NCBI RefSeq assembly: GCF_001485495.1
Contig: NZ_BCNF01000016.1
Coordinates: 1 to 32,035 of the forward strand
Origin: Gordonia desulfuricans NBRC 100010
Lineage (GTDB): Bacteria > Actinomycetota > Actinomycetes > Mycobacteriales > Mycobacteriaceae
Length of the DNA stretch: 32,035 nt
Direction: 5' to 3'
Shown piece after piece: positions 1-8,598 of this stretch (its first letter is position 1; each line of letters begins with the position of its first letter). The notes under the pieces were generated by a model. It was given only the letters and a program-made list of their open reading frames with translations, did no database searches and was not told the origin of the DNA. Both the position numbers and the translations under genes were made by a program.

Positions 1-14
1 GCTTCTACAAAAGG

Positions 15-1256
15 TCAGGCAGCATTCGGTAGTTCGTCGGCAAATCGCCTGTTATATGCCGGAATCGGACGACGACGTCGATCCACCACCTCCGGCGGGA
101 TCAACCACGGATGCGCATCCGGCCCCATATAGACATCCCACCCGTTGTGATGCACATCGGCATGACACGACGCACACAACAAACACCCATTCGCAAGATC
201 AGTCGCACCACCATCAGACCAATGCGCAATGTGATGAGCCTGAGTCCGAGATGCCGGGGCACCACACTTGATACAACACCGATCCCGCTCGAACAACGTC
301 CGCCGCTGCGAAGCGGTGAACAACCGTTTCGAGCGACCCATATCCAACGGCACCCGCTCACCGTCGACGATGGTCATCACCACCACACCGTCGCAGCTGG
401 TTTCCAGCAGGGTGCCGTGGGTGATCGACCCACCAAACGCCAACTCCGACTTGCCCGGCGCATCCGCAGGAACCGACAGATTGATCAACGCCGCCGGTAC
501 AGCGGTCACCGACCGCTCCCCCGCACCAGCCGCCATATCCAAAACCATCTCCAAGGCATCAGCACGGCGTCGAGGAGCTTCACGGGGATCTTTCGAACCA
601 TCCGATTGCGGGACCGGCGCCGACAGCTTCTCGATCGCCGTCGCCAACTTTTCCCCGACAACAACATCCAGACTCCCCGAGACAGCAACCCGCCCATCAT
701 CGGTCCGCCCGATATCCAGGGCATTCAGATTGCGGTCCTCTTTCGCTGGACGTCCACCCTCGGCATCATCAGCATGATGGTCCCCCAATTGATGCGCCCG
801 GGCCATCACCTCAGCCGGTTTCGCCCCCGACAACACCTGCGCCAACAGATCACCCTCAAAGGTCGCCCAGGTCTCAGCGTCCGGCGGTTCGCCGGCACGC
901 AAGCCGATCTGGTTCAACCCGCGAACGATCGCATCCACATGTTCACCCGAGATCGCCCCGTCAGCAGAATGTTTCACAGTCCGCTCCACCATCGCCGAGG
1001 TGCCGATCCGCTGCACCCGCGCAGCCACGGAAGGCGCGTACCCCATCTCGATCAGCAACGCGATCGGTTTGTGCCCGTGATTCTGTGCGACCCCCAGCCG
1101 GTCGAGATGACCAGCCCCGGCCGCGGTCAACGCGTCGACGACATTCCTGATGGTGACCAGTGTCCGCATGTCCGTGAACACGTCCGGCCCGGTCGGATCG
1201 TCGTCGAAACGATAATAGACGAGTGCGTCGAGAATGGTCTCCAGCTCCCCCTGCAT
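15..1256 (-). CDS. DUF222 / HNH endonuclease family protein (13E12-repeat type)
   Basis: Protein of 413 residues with an N-terminal helical DUF222 region (about residues 1-300) and a C-terminal HNH nuclease domain (about 325-375). The HNH part shows CIKCG, then AHHIAHWSDGG, then LLCASCHADVHH, so both zinc-knuckle Cys pairs and the catalytic HH..N..H frame are present. Length is usual for this multicopy actinobacterial family, often linked to repeats and mobile DNA; the cellular role is not established. An in-frame ATG lies at 1265, but it sits inside a good -10 box (TACAAT, 1269 to 1264). The ATG at 1256 lies 7 nt after that box with no Shine-Dalgarno, fitting a leaderless mRNA, so I chose 1256. 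It is divergent from the gene at 1492. The domain call is firm; nuclease activity in vivo is inference. Confidence 0.9.
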   Translation of the reverse strand: MQGELETILDALVYYRFDDDPTGPDVFTDMRTLVTIRNVVDALTAAGAGHLDRLGVAQNHGHKPIALLIEMGYAPSVAARVQRIGTSAMVERTVKHSADGAISGEHVDAIVRGLNQIGLRAGEPPDAETWATFEGDLLAQVLSGAKPAEVMARAHQLGDHHADDAEGGRPAKEDRNLNALDIGRTDDGRVAVSGSLDVVVGEKLATAIEKLSAPVPQSDGSKDPREAPRRRADALEMVLDMAAGAGERSVTAVPAALINLSVPADAPGKSELAFGGSITHGTLLETSCDGVVVMTIVDGERVPLDMGRSKRLFTASQRRTLFERDRCCIKCGAPASRTQAHHIAHWSDGGATDLANGCLLCASCHADVHHNGWDVYMGPDAHPWLIPPEVVDRRRRPIPAYNRRFADELPNAA

Positions 1257-1263
1257 GTGTTCC

Positions 1264-1269
1264 ATTGTA
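1264..1269 (-). promoter_or_regulatory. -10 box of the DUF222 gene (leaderless start)
   Basis: TACAAT on the minus strand, ending 7 nt before the ATG at 1256. No convincing -35 hexamer is visible at 16-18 bp. Its position predicts transcription starting at or next to the start codon. The rest of the 1266-1491 divergent region holds a single perfect DnaA-box-like 9-mer (1318-1326) and nothing else I can support. Confidence 0.5.
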
Positions 1270-1478
1270 GCGATTACATAGGCGAACTATCGGCGAATAA
1301 GGAAGCAGAACAACATTTGTGGATAAGTTGTTAAAGCTGCTCACCCTCGAGGTTCGGGTTCACCCGTGGGGCCTCGCGCGAACGGCGAGATCTGTTGACT
1401 GGGCGCACGATTCCATCGAGTGGGCGTTGGGCGTCGCCGCCTGTGGAATTCTCCGACAAGGGTTGACCGATATCGAGT

Positions 1479-1484
1479 TACCTT
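1479..1484 (+). promoter_or_regulatory. -10 box (TACCTT) before the leaderless start at 1492
   Basis: TACCTT fits the actinobacterial TAnnnT -10 pattern and ends 7 nt before ATG 1492, where no Shine-Dalgarno is visible. This decides the start for the downstream gene over the internal ATG at 1582. No good -35 is seen. Confidence 0.45.
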
Positions 1485-1491
1485 GGCTCGC

Positions 1492-2452
1492 ATGGGGAGA
1501 CGCAACAGGACCACCTACCCGTCGTGGTCACCGCAGAATCTGGCACGGGTGCGCACGGAATTGCTCGGGGGACTCCAGAACATGACGGTCTATATCGAGG
1601 AGCAGTTCGGGAAGTTCGACGAGAGTATCGCAACCGTTGAGGAAATCCTGGAGTATCTCCAAGACCGTCATCCGTACCTCGATACCGATCTCGACGACGA
1701 CGAAGTCGACGATCTGGATTACCTCGATCCTGATCATGTGGAAGGACAGGAGGTGATCGACCAGGCCAGGGGATTGATCGAGATGCAGACGATCCTCGCG
1801 GCGAACGTCTCCAATGCGTGGGGGATCGCGCAGATGGCAGCCACTGTCATCCAGGCATCGCCCACGCTGTGGTTGCCGCGAGAGACCATGTCAGCCGTCC
1901 GCAGGGCGGCGCGGCCGAGCGCAGAGGAACGAACACTGCTCCGCACGCATCCGACCGGATTCCTCGTCTTCGAGGAATCCGCCGGTGTGGTCCCCGACGA
2001 CGAGTCGACGTCCGCTGAAACGACGGCACCCCTGGACGCCTTGGCGTGGTGGCCGTGCCCCTATCAACTGAGCGGCCGGAGAAACCCTCTCGGTGTCGGG
2101 CACGCCGATCGGGGCAACGACATCGTCGTCCACGCATTCACCCGCGCACGGATCGACAAACACGTTGGAGCAGAGGAGAACTGGGCGTCCGAGGCCTGGG
2201 CCGACTCCACGCTACGGCCGGCGACAACATTCGACCTTCCCCGGTACGGGAGCATGTGGCTCGCGTTGACAGCACCGAGGCGGGCGTTCGACCGCGATTC
2301 GCAGGCCTTTCTCGAATCCCTCGGCCAGTTGGTCGCGCGGCGCCATCCGGTTGCAAGACCTCGTGATCCCCGCCGACCGCCGTCGATGGCACAGACCCGG
2401 CTATCCCCAACTGCCAGACCTGAGGTCGGTCTCGGTACTACGGGCAGCGTGA
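1492..2452 (+). CDS. Conserved hypothetical protein, frameshifted near its 3' end
   Basis: I do not recognise a named domain. From ATG 1492 the frame reads a soluble protein with an acidic segment (about residues 64-82, many Asp), a helical stretch and a Trp-rich middle, and it is protein-like to about 2340. After that the same frame becomes Arg/Pro-rich and runs on to 2841 across the nitroreductase gene, which is not credible. Moving to the next frame at about 2340 (one extra base in this sequence) gives a sensible tail, AIRLQDLVIPADRRRWHRPG then LPDLRSVSVLRAA, ending at TGA 2450-2452. The true product is therefore probably about 320 residues. The gene is either recently broken or the base is a sequencing error. 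Start choice rests on the TACCTT box 7 nt upstream. Confidence 0.55.
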
Positions 2453-2483
2453 CCGTCATCGGTGACCTGGGTAGGTTGTGGGC

Positions 2484-3047
2484 ATGCCGTTCGATCCGCA
2501 CGCCGTCTCCGCCACTCCCGTCCGCGACGCGATGCTCGCACGCCGTTCGTCACCCAAGGTCACCGATGCGAGCCCCACCCATGAGGAACTGTTGGACCTG
2601 GTGGCGGCGGCCGGCCGTGTCGCCGACCACGCCAATCTGGCACCGTGGCGTCTCGTCGAGCTACGCGGTGACGATCGCGTGCGGTTCGCCGAGGCGATCG
2701 GACGGATCAACGGCACCGAACCGTCCGACAAGCCGTTGCGCGCGCCCCTGCTCATCGCCATCGTGTCCTCGCCGACACCGCATCCCAAGGTTCCCACCTG
2801 GGAGCAGGAAGCCGTGGCCTCCGGCGTGGGACACATCCTGAGTCTGCTGCTGGACGAGGCCGGCTACGGCGTCATCTGGCGTACCGGCCCGTTCGCGGCG
2901 TCACCGGAGATCGCCGACCTGCACGGCCTCGCCGACTCCGAGAAGCTGATGGGCTGGTTGTACGTCGGCGGCCGCACCGAGCGTGACACCCCGCGACGGC
3001 AGGTGGATGCGGGCCGCTTCCTCACGCGGTTTCCCACGGCCGACTGA
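2484..3047 (+). CDS. Nitroreductase family protein (FMN-dependent oxidoreductase)
   Basis: Protein of 187 residues resembling the nitroreductase fold. An N-terminal Arg-Arg-Ser element (LARRSSPKV) and NLAPWRLVEL match the flavin-phosphate and dimer-interface region. GVGHILSLLLDEAGYGVIWRT is the usual central helix, and LMGWLYVGG the conserved strand near the C-terminus. Such enzymes reduce nitro groups, quinones or related acceptors with NAD(P)H through FMN; the substrate here cannot be told. A GTG at 2478 is in frame, but GGTAGG at 2470-2475 sits better before ATG 2484. It starts 31 bp after the probable end of the frameshifted gene, so the two may share a transcript. It is convergent with the FAD oxidase gene. 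Confidence 0.8.
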   Translation: MPFDPHAVSATPVRDAMLARRSSPKVTDASPTHEELLDLVAAAGRVADHANLAPWRLVELRGDDRVRFAEAIGRINGTEPSDKPLRAPLLIAIVSSPTPHPKVPTWEQEAVASGVGHILSLLLDEAGYGVIWRTGPFAASPEIADLHGLADSEKLMGWLYVGGRTERDTPRRQVDAGRFLTRFPTAD

Positions 3048-3083
3048 TCACCCGAGGTCGCCGACACACCGATACCGACAGGC

Positions 3084-3105
3084 CCACATCCAGGACAGGA
3101 TGTGG
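3084..3105. terminator. Hairpin between convergent genes
   Basis: CCACATCC, a 6-nt loop, then GGATGTGG: a perfect 8-bp stem in the 117-bp gap between the nitroreductase (+) and FAD oxidase (-) genes. There is no clear U-tract, as is common in high-GC actinobacteria; it could serve both strands. Confidence 0.5.
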
Positions 3106-3164
3106 ACCGGCCGGCGCCTTCGGGAAGCCGTCGGGATCACGAGGTCGGCACGGATCGACGCAGG

Positions 3165-4592
3165 TCAGATGACCGGCCGGCTGCTGCGGAACACGCCGTC
3201 TGGGTCGGCGGCGTTCTTCGCGACCCGCAGGCGGGCGATCACCTCCGGGGAGAACGCCGCGGCGAGCGGATCGTTGTCACCGAGCATCGACACCGACAGC
3301 GGCCCTCCGTAGAACTCCTCGACGTCGGCGAGGATCGCGGCGACCGACGCATGGGCTGCAGGCATGGCCTCGGGTACGGGGACCATGGTCATGGCCATCA
3401 CCGAGTAGGCGGCGGTGATGCGCCGGCACACCGCGTTCTCCGACGGGGTGAGCAGCGCCCCGCCGAGGTGACGGATCTGCACCTGGAGGACGCCGCAGGC
3501 AGGCGTGGCGGCCCGGGCGAGGATCGTGTCGATCACGTCGTCGTCGAACCGTCCGAGGGTGGTGGTCCCGAGATAGGCCGGTGACGGGTCATCGGGTTCC
3601 TCGCACACGGTGCCGACCTCGCCCGGCGCGAGTGGTCGGACGGTGTCGCGGACAACGATGCCGGCGGCGCGGATCGGGACCAGAAGTGCGTCGAGCGCAT
3701 CGACGCTGCCGAGGTACACCGCGTCGACCGCGCAGAGGGATTGTCCACGGATCTCCTCCGGTAGTTCGGGAATGGGTGGGAAGTGCAGCATCGAGGCGAA
3801 CAGCGTGAGCTCGTCGGGTGCGGTTCCGGTGATCTCCGCGTAGGCACGCCACACGGTCGGCGCATCGGTCGCGGGGAACACCAGCCGTCCACCGCTGATC
3901 TCCGGTGCCGCGGTCAGGGAGAGCTCCACGGCGGTGACGATCGCGAAATCGCCGCCGCCGCCGCGCAATGCCCACATCAGCTCCGGGTCGGAGGAGTCGT
4001 CGATCCAGCGGTGGCGTCCGAGTCCGTCCACCACTTCGGCCGCCCGGACCGCATGGGCACCGACACCGGTTGTGCGACCGAACATCGACAACCCGCCACC
4101 CAGGAAGAAGCCGGTGACGCTGACGTCGCCGCTCGAGCCCATCGGACCGGTGAGGCCGGTCCCGTCGAGCGCGCTCTGCAGTTCCACCCACTTGACGCCG
4201 GCGCCGACGCGTGCGATCGCATTGTCGGCGTCGATCCAGATGTCGGCGAGGCCGCGGGTCCGGATCAGGATGGTGTCGTCGAGCGCCGTGGTCGCCCCGT
4301 GCCCACCGGGTTGCGCAGACACCCGGATGTGGTGTCGCAGTGCGAAACGCACCGCGGTCACGACATCAGCGGCGGATTCGGCGACGACCACCGCCGCCGG
4401 ACGCTGCGGCACTGCGAGATTCCAGGCCGACGATGCCGCCGGCCAGCCAGGGTCGCCGGGTAGCACGAGGGTTCCGGTGAGCATCACCGCGAGTTCCCCG
4501 AACGGGGGGAGCGACGTCGTCGTCGCCACGCCGTCTGCGGATGCCGATTGGGTGGGTGAGTCTGCAGGAGTGGAGATTTCGTTCGATGTCAT
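3165..4592 (-). CDS. FAD-linked oxidase, BBE/PCMH family
   Basis: Protein of 475 residues. A PCMH-type FAD-binding domain (about 55-230) begins AVPQRPAAVVVAESAADVV. It carries PGGHG at 95-99, where His98 matches the 8-alpha-histidyl attachment point, and LGGGLSMFGRTTG around 164-176. The Cys used for the second covalent FAD link in bicovalent BBE-type enzymes is not seen at the expected place (SSGDVSVTG), so attachment is probably through His only. The C-terminus ends in a BBE-like element, NAADPDGVFRSS. Family members oxidise alcohols, sugars or secondary metabolites with O2; the substrate is unknown. The reading frame is open upstream to 4991, but only ATG 4592 makes sense next to the divergent LuxR gene (112-bp gap), which is the likely regulator. 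Confidence 0.88.
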   Translation of the reverse strand: MTSNEISTPADSPTQSASADGVATTTSLPPFGELAVMLTGTLVLPGDPGWPAASSAWNLAVPQRPAAVVVAESAADVVTAVRFALRHHIRVSAQPGGHGATTALDDTILIRTRGLADIWIDADNAIARVGAGVKWVELQSALDGTGLTGPMGSSGDVSVTGFFLGGGLSMFGRTTGVGAHAVRAAEVVDGLGRHRWIDDSSDPELMWALRGGGGDFAIVTAVELSLTAAPEISGGRLVFPATDAPTVWRAYAEITGTAPDELTLFASMLHFPPIPELPEEIRGQSLCAVDAVYLGSVDALDALLVPIRAAGIVVRDTVRPLAPGEVGTVCEEPDDPSPAYLGTTTLGRFDDDVIDTILARAATPACGVLQVQIRHLGGALLTPSENAVCRRITAAYSVMAMTMVPVPEAMPAAHASVAAILADVEEFYGGPLSVSMLGDNDPLAAAFSPEVIARLRVAKNAADPDGVFRSSRPVI

Positions 4593-4704
4593 GCCGACAA
4601 CTGTGCGGCTGCATCCATGGCCGACACCATCCCCGCCACCTGGGTCGTATATCCCCCAACTATGTGGGATACCTGCGGCCTTCCAATCGGCGCATACTTG
4701 CCCG

Positions 4705-5844
4705 ATGAAGACTTTGCGTGCCGAATCCGCACGGGCGAGCATCGACGCCCTTGCACGGTCCGGGCTGCCGTGGGGTGAGTTCGGAATCGAGTCGATGGAG
4801 ATCCTGCGTCGCGCGATTCCCTTCGAGGGAGTGTGCTTCGGCAGCATCGATCCGGCCACCGACCTCGTCACCGGATCGGTCAAGATCGGCATCGACGCAC
4901 CCTGCGAGGTCGAGTTCGCCCACCACGAGTACGTGGAGGACAACATCTCGCTGTTCACCGATCTCGCGAATCGCGAGTTCCCGGTGAGCATCCTGCACGA
5001 GGAGACCGACGACGACCCGCGCCGTAGTTCGCGTTTCCGCGACCTGTTCGAGCCGATGTTCGGGTTCGGGCACGAGATGCGGGCGATCGCCCGTGCCGGC
5101 GGGCGGACATGGGGCGGTGTCGCGCTCTACCGTGGCCACGAGAGCAGTGGGTTCAGCCCCGCCGAAGCCTTGTTCCTCGAGAGCATCACCGACAGTCTGG
5201 CCCTCGGGGTCCGCGCCGGTCTCGTGGTGTCGGTCGCCGAATCGCAGATGCACCTCGACGTGCAGCCGGCGGAGAAGGGGCCTGCGGTCATCGTCTTCGA
5301 CGCCGACCAGAACGTCATCTCCGCGACGCCGGCCGCCGCACGCCGGGTGGAAGAACTCGACGGTGATCTGTGGGGCGAGATGCCGACGAGTGTGGCATCT
5401 GCTCTCGGCGCAGCCCGGGCGTTGCTCGCAGGTCGGTCGACGGCGGTGCCGCGGCTGATCGTGCGCGGTGCCGGTGGTGAGTGGTTCGCCGTGCACGCCG
5501 CACCACTGACCGGCCGTGACGGGGCATCGCAGACCGTGGTGACCATCGAGTCCGCCGGTCCGTCGGCGCTGTTACCGCTGGTGGTGTCGACCTTCGGGTT
5601 GACCGCACGCGAGAGCGAGGTGGTCGGTGCGGTGTTGCGGGGGGATTCGACGACGGTGGTGGCCAAGTCCCTGCACATGTCGCCGTACACCGTCCAGGAC
5701 CACCTGAAGTCGATCTTTGCCAAGGCCGGGGTGTCGAGCCGCCGCGAACTGATGTCGCGCGTGTACTTCGATCACTATGCCCCGCAGAAGGACGGCCGGC
5801 TGGGCACCGACGGCTGGTTCGCAAACCCCGTGTCCACGACCTGA
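4705..5844 (+). CDS. LuxR-family transcriptional regulator with GAF-like sensor region
   Basis: Protein of 379 residues. Residues about 1-190 look like a GAF-type ligand-sensing region, followed by a possible PAS-like segment (about 190-285, including GPAVIVFDADQNVISATPAA). A C-terminal LuxR helix-turn-helix lies at about 299-354: LTARESEVVGAVLRG, then SPYTVQDHLKSIFAKAGVSS. There is no receiver domain, so it is not a standard two-component response regulator. It is divergent from the FAD oxidase, and the 112-bp gap should hold shared control. A weak -10 (CATACT) ends 6 nt before ATG 4705 and no Shine-Dalgarno is visible, so a leaderless start is possible. The ligand is unknown. The 102-bp gap to the next gene contains only the ArsR promoter region described separately. 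Confidence 0.85.
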   Translation: MKTLRAESARASIDALARSGLPWGEFGIESMEILRRAIPFEGVCFGSIDPATDLVTGSVKIGIDAPCEVEFAHHEYVEDNISLFTDLANREFPVSILHEETDDDPRRSSRFRDLFEPMFGFGHEMRAIARAGGRTWGGVALYRGHESSGFSPAEALFLESITDSLALGVRAGLVVSVAESQMHLDVQPAEKGPAVIVFDADQNVISATPAAARRVEELDGDLWGEMPTSVASALGAARALLAGRSTAVPRLIVRGAGGEWFAVHAAPLTGRDGASQTVVTIESAGPSALLPLVVSTFGLTARESEVVGAVLRGDSTTVVAKSLHMSPYTVQDHLKSIFAKAGVSSRRELMSRVYFDHYAPQKDGRLGTDGWFANPVSTT

Positions 5845-5924
5845 TCTGTCCATCGGACGTGCCGGGCACCCGGTGTTTGCGGTGGCACGCTCTCGCTCCG
5901 GTTCTCACCAACCGGCACGAACCC

Positions 5925-5955
5925 TTGACAACGTACAACCGTTTAGTTGTATATT
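5925..5955 (+). promoter_or_regulatory. Promoter and palindromic operator of the ArsR-SRPBCC operon
   Basis: TTGACA (5925-5930) and TATATT (5950-5955) with 19-bp spacing. An inverted repeat TACAAC-N6-GTTGTA (5934-5951) fills the spacer and touches the -10 box. The -10 ends 6 nt before GTG 5962, so the transcript is probably leaderless. The layout suggests the ArsR protein represses its own operon by blocking RNA polymerase (inference). Confidence 0.65.
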
Positions 5956-5961
5956 TGGGTG

Positions 5962-6303
5962 GTGGAAGGCACCGACGAGGACCGGGCCGACGCCCTGTTC
6001 CACGCACTCTCCGACCGCACCCGCCGCGACATCCTGCGTCGCGTACTGGCAGGGGAGCACTCGGTGTCATCTCTGGCGGCGGACTACGACATGAGCTTCG
6101 CCGCGGTACAAAAGCACGTCGCCGTTCTCGAACGCGCCGGTTTGCTCACCAAGAGACGTAGTGGCCGTGAGCAACTCGCCACCGGCGATGTCACCGCCGT
6201 CCGCGCGGTCGCGACGTTGCTGACCGAATTCGAACAGGTCTGGCGAGGCCGCATCGCCCGTATCGACGAGCTCCTCGCACTCGACACGTCCACGGAGGAA
6301 TGA
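5962..6303 (+). CDS. ArsR/SmtB-family transcriptional repressor
   Basis: Protein of 113 residues, almost entirely one winged helix-turn-helix: ALFHALSDRTRRDILRRVLA, then SVSSLAADYDMSFAAVQKHVAVLERAGLL and a basic wing (KRRSGREQ). No Cys pairs for metal binding are present, which fits the SdpR-like subgroup that partners with SRPBCC proteins. Start: TTG 5947 and GTG 5959 are also in frame, but TTG 5947 overlaps the -10 box, and GTG 5962 lies where transcription should begin. The stop overlaps an ATG at 6300, and the downstream SRPBCC gene starts at 6306, so the two are translationally linked. Confidence 0.88.
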   Translation: MEGTDEDRADALFHALSDRTRRDILRRVLAGEHSVSSLAADYDMSFAAVQKHVAVLERAGLLTKRRSGREQLATGDVTAVRAVATLLTEFEQVWRGRIARIDELLALDTSTEE

Positions 6304-6305
6304 CC

Positions 6306-6791
6306 ATGCCCGTCACGAATGTCTCCCACGACATCGACACCCGAACCATCACCATCACCGCCGAGTTCGCCGCGCCGGTCTCCCGCGTGTGGCAGGTCTA
6401 TGCCGATCCACGTCAGCTGGAGAAGATCTGGGGCCCACCCGAATACCCGGCCACCGTCGTCCACCACGACTTCCGGCCCGGCGGCCGGGTCACGTATTAC
6501 ATGACCGGCCCCGGCGGCGACAAGCATGCCGGTTACTGGGACATCCAGGCGATCGACGAGCCCAACGGCTTCGACTTCGTCGACGGATTCGCCGATGCGA
6601 ACTTCGAACCTGTTGAGACCATGCCGGTTTCGACCAGTGAGTTCCGTTTCGTCGCCGGCGGCGCGGGTACCGTCGCGACCTTCGTGAGTACCTATCCGAC
6701 GGCCGATGCACTGCAACAGGTCCTCGACATGGGTGTGCTCGAGGGTTCGTCGTCGGCGATCAACCAGATCGACGCCCTGCTCGCCGCCTGA
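6306..6791 (+). CDS. SRPBCC-domain protein (AHSA1/START-like)
   Basis: Protein of 161 residues, a single SRPBCC (AHSA1-type) domain. Visible elements are FAAPVSRVWQVYADPRQLEKIWGPP, split as the typical N-terminal strand-helix, GRVTYYMTGPGG, and a C-terminal helix ending SAINQIDALLAA. These domains form a deep hydrophobic pocket and usually bind lipids or small molecules; the ligand here is unknown. GGAGG at 6294-6298 is 7 nt before ATG 6306 but only 1 nt before ATG 6300, so 6306 is chosen. It forms an operon with the upstream ArsR gene, a very common actinobacterial pairing. The 120-bp gap downstream holds a TACCGT -10-like box (6849-6854) for the next gene. Confidence 0.85.
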   Translation: MPVTNVSHDIDTRTITITAEFAAPVSRVWQVYADPRQLEKIWGPPEYPATVVHHDFRPGGRVTYYMTGPGGDKHAGYWDIQAIDEPNGFDFVDGFADANFEPVETMPVSTSEFRFVAGGAGTVATFVSTYPTADALQQVLDMGVLEGSSSAINQIDALLAA

Positions 6792-6911
6792 GATCGGCGG
6801 GCGATTCCCGGTGTCGACGATTCGCCCCACCGGGTCGCCACATTCCCCTACCGTGTGACCCAGGGCACATCGGTGTCGATGTGTCTCATCATCGAGAGCA
6901 GGGGAGAGCCG

Positions 6912-8519
6912 ATGACCGCCGCGACCGATCCCGGCATCGGGCAGGGAACCGAGCCATGGCGGTCTCGGCGCAACCACTGGAACAGCCAGGTCCACCGGCA
7001 TGCGTGCATGATCCCGGACGACGTCGCGGTGACCTATCTGGACAGATCGACGACGTGGCGCGGACTCGACGAGCGGTCCCGTGCCTTCGCCGCGGCCCTG
7101 TACCGGCGCGGGGTGCGATTCGGCGATCGGGTCCTGATGGCCATGCTCAACCGCACGGAGTATCTGGAGGCGGTGCTGGGTGCCAACCTGATCGGGGCGA
7201 TCCCGGTCCCGGTGAACATCCGGATGGCACCGGCCGAGGTCGCCTTCCTGGTGACCGACAGCGGGGCGCGGGTGGTGGTCACCGAGCGGCTGCTGGCACC
7301 GATCGCCGACGCCGTCGCCGCGTCCACGGGATCGATCGACACCGTCGTCGTGGTGGATGGCAGTGACGTTCCCGAACACCTCGACTACGAGACCCTCCTG
7401 GCCGAGGACTCGTCGGATCTGCCGGAGATCGACGTACCCGAGGACACCGTCGCCCTGATCATGTACACCTCGGGTACAACCGGAAAACCCAAGGGCGCCA
7501 TGCTCACCCATGTCAACCTGCAAGCGCAGGCGGTCACCACCATCGCCGGCACCAACGGCCGGGAAGCCGACGACGTGGCATCGGTGGTGCCACCGATCTT
7601 CCACATCGCCGGTCTCGCCGCCTTCGCACCGCTGCTGTACCTGGGGGTGCGGGCGGTGATCCATCCGCTCGGCGCCTTCGATGCCGCGGCGATGCTCGAC
7701 ACTCTCGAACGTGAGGGAACGACGTCGGTGTTCATGGTGCCCGCGCAGTGGCAGCTCATCTGCGCCGAGCAGCAGGCCCGGCCGCGGACACTGAAGCTGC
7801 GGACGATCAGCTGGGGTGCCGCGCCCGCCGCCGACTCGGTGCTCGCGGCGATGGCCGAGACCTTTCCGGATGCCGAGATCATGACGGCGTTCGGCCAGAC
7901 CGAGATGTCGCCGGTGACCTGCCTGTTGCGCGGCGAGGACGCGCGCCGCAAGATCGGATCGATCGGCACCGTGGTACCCGCCGTCACCGCTCGCATCGTC
8001 GACCCGTTGATGAACGACGTGACGCCGGGGGAGGTCGGCGAGATCGTCTATCGCGGACCGAATCTGATGCGAGGCTACTGGGGGAGACCGGACGCCACCG
8101 CCGATGCCTTCCGCGGCGGGTGGTTTCATTCCGGCGATCTGGTCCGTGAGGACGAGGACGGATTCCTCTATGTGGTGGACCGCGCCAAGGACATGATCAT
8201 CTCCGGCGGCGAGAACATCTACTCCGCCGAGGTCGAGAACGTCTTGTTCGGCCATCCCGGGATCGCCGAGGCCGCGGTGATCGCCCGCGCCGACGACCGC
8301 TGGGGTGAGGTCCCGGTGGCGGTGGTGGTGCTGGCCGAGGGCACCTCGGACCTCACGCTGGTGGATCTCGAACCGTATCTGAACGAGAATCTCGCCCGGT
8401 TCAAGCACCCCAAGGACCTCGTGATCATCGACGAGCTACCGCGCAACGCCGGCGGCAAGGTGGTCAAGCCCCGACTGCGTGAGGCCTACGGCAGCAAGGA
8501 CATCGGCCTACAGCACTGA
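6912..8519 (+). CDS. Acyl-CoA synthetase / fatty-acid-CoA ligase (AMP-forming)
   Basis: Protein of 535 residues of the ANL superfamily, normal length. Motifs in order: P-loop YTSGTTGKPKGAM (185-197), NLQAQ then VVPPIFHIAGLAAF, adenylate motif AFGQTE (326-331), hinge region FHSGDLVREDEDGF (405-418), SGGENIYSAEVE, and the catalytic Lys516 in PRNAGGKVVKPRL. It activates a carboxylate with ATP and transfers it to CoA; the acid is not identifiable. AGGGGAGAG at 6899-6907 supports ATG 6912 over the upstream GTG 6855. The SDR gene follows after 178 bp on the same strand. With the SDR it could belong to a lipid, terpene or alcohol degradation pathway (inference). Confidence 0.9.
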   Translation: MTAATDPGIGQGTEPWRSRRNHWNSQVHRHACMIPDDVAVTYLDRSTTWRGLDERSRAFAAALYRRGVRFGDRVLMAMLNRTEYLEAVLGANLIGAIPVPVNIRMAPAEVAFLVTDSGARVVVTERLLAPIADAVAASTGSIDTVVVVDGSDVPEHLDYETLLAEDSSDLPEIDVPEDTVALIMYTSGTTGKPKGAMLTHVNLQAQAVTTIAGTNGREADDVASVVPPIFHIAGLAAFAPLLYLGVRAVIHPLGAFDAAAMLDTLEREGTTSVFMVPAQWQLICAEQQARPRTLKLRTISWGAAPAADSVLAAMAETFPDAEIMTAFGQTEMSPVTCLLRGEDARRKIGSIGTVVPAVTARIVDPLMNDVTPGEVGEIVYRGPNLMRGYWGRPDATADAFRGGWFHSGDLVREDEDGFLYVVDRAKDMIISGGENIYSAEVENVLFGHPGIAEAAVIARADDRWGEVPVAVVVLAEGTSDLTLVDLEPYLNENLARFKHPKDLVIIDELPRNAGGKVVKPRLREAYGSKDIGLQH

Positions 8520-8598
8520 TGTCCTCGACGGCACCGTGATCGTCGAATCCCGTTCTCCGCCGACTCCCGGACACACCCCTGCGTCGTCCCGTACGCTC

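Noticed and set aside
1318-1326. Perfect DnaA box (TGTGGATAA on the plus strand), possibly an origin
   Set aside because: Only one box is present, with no dnaA, dnaN, parAB or box cluster nearby. In this AT-richer promoter gap it may be chance or a minor regulatory site.
2453-2841. C-terminal extension of the hypothetical gene over the nitroreductase gene
   Set aside because: Arg/Pro/Ser-rich out-of-frame translation typical of shadow reading of a high-GC gene; the nitroreductase frame has clear family motifs.
4593-4991. N-terminal extension of the FAD oxidase gene
   Set aside because: It lies antisense to the LuxR coding region and the divergent gap; no family similarity.
6084-8408. 774-residue open frame on the minus strand
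   Set aside because: It is antisense to the SRPBCC and acyl-CoA ligase genes, and His/Gly/Arg-rich, a common artefact of high-GC codon bias. Similar long antisense frames at 18099-19262 and 20940-22676 are rejected for the same reason.
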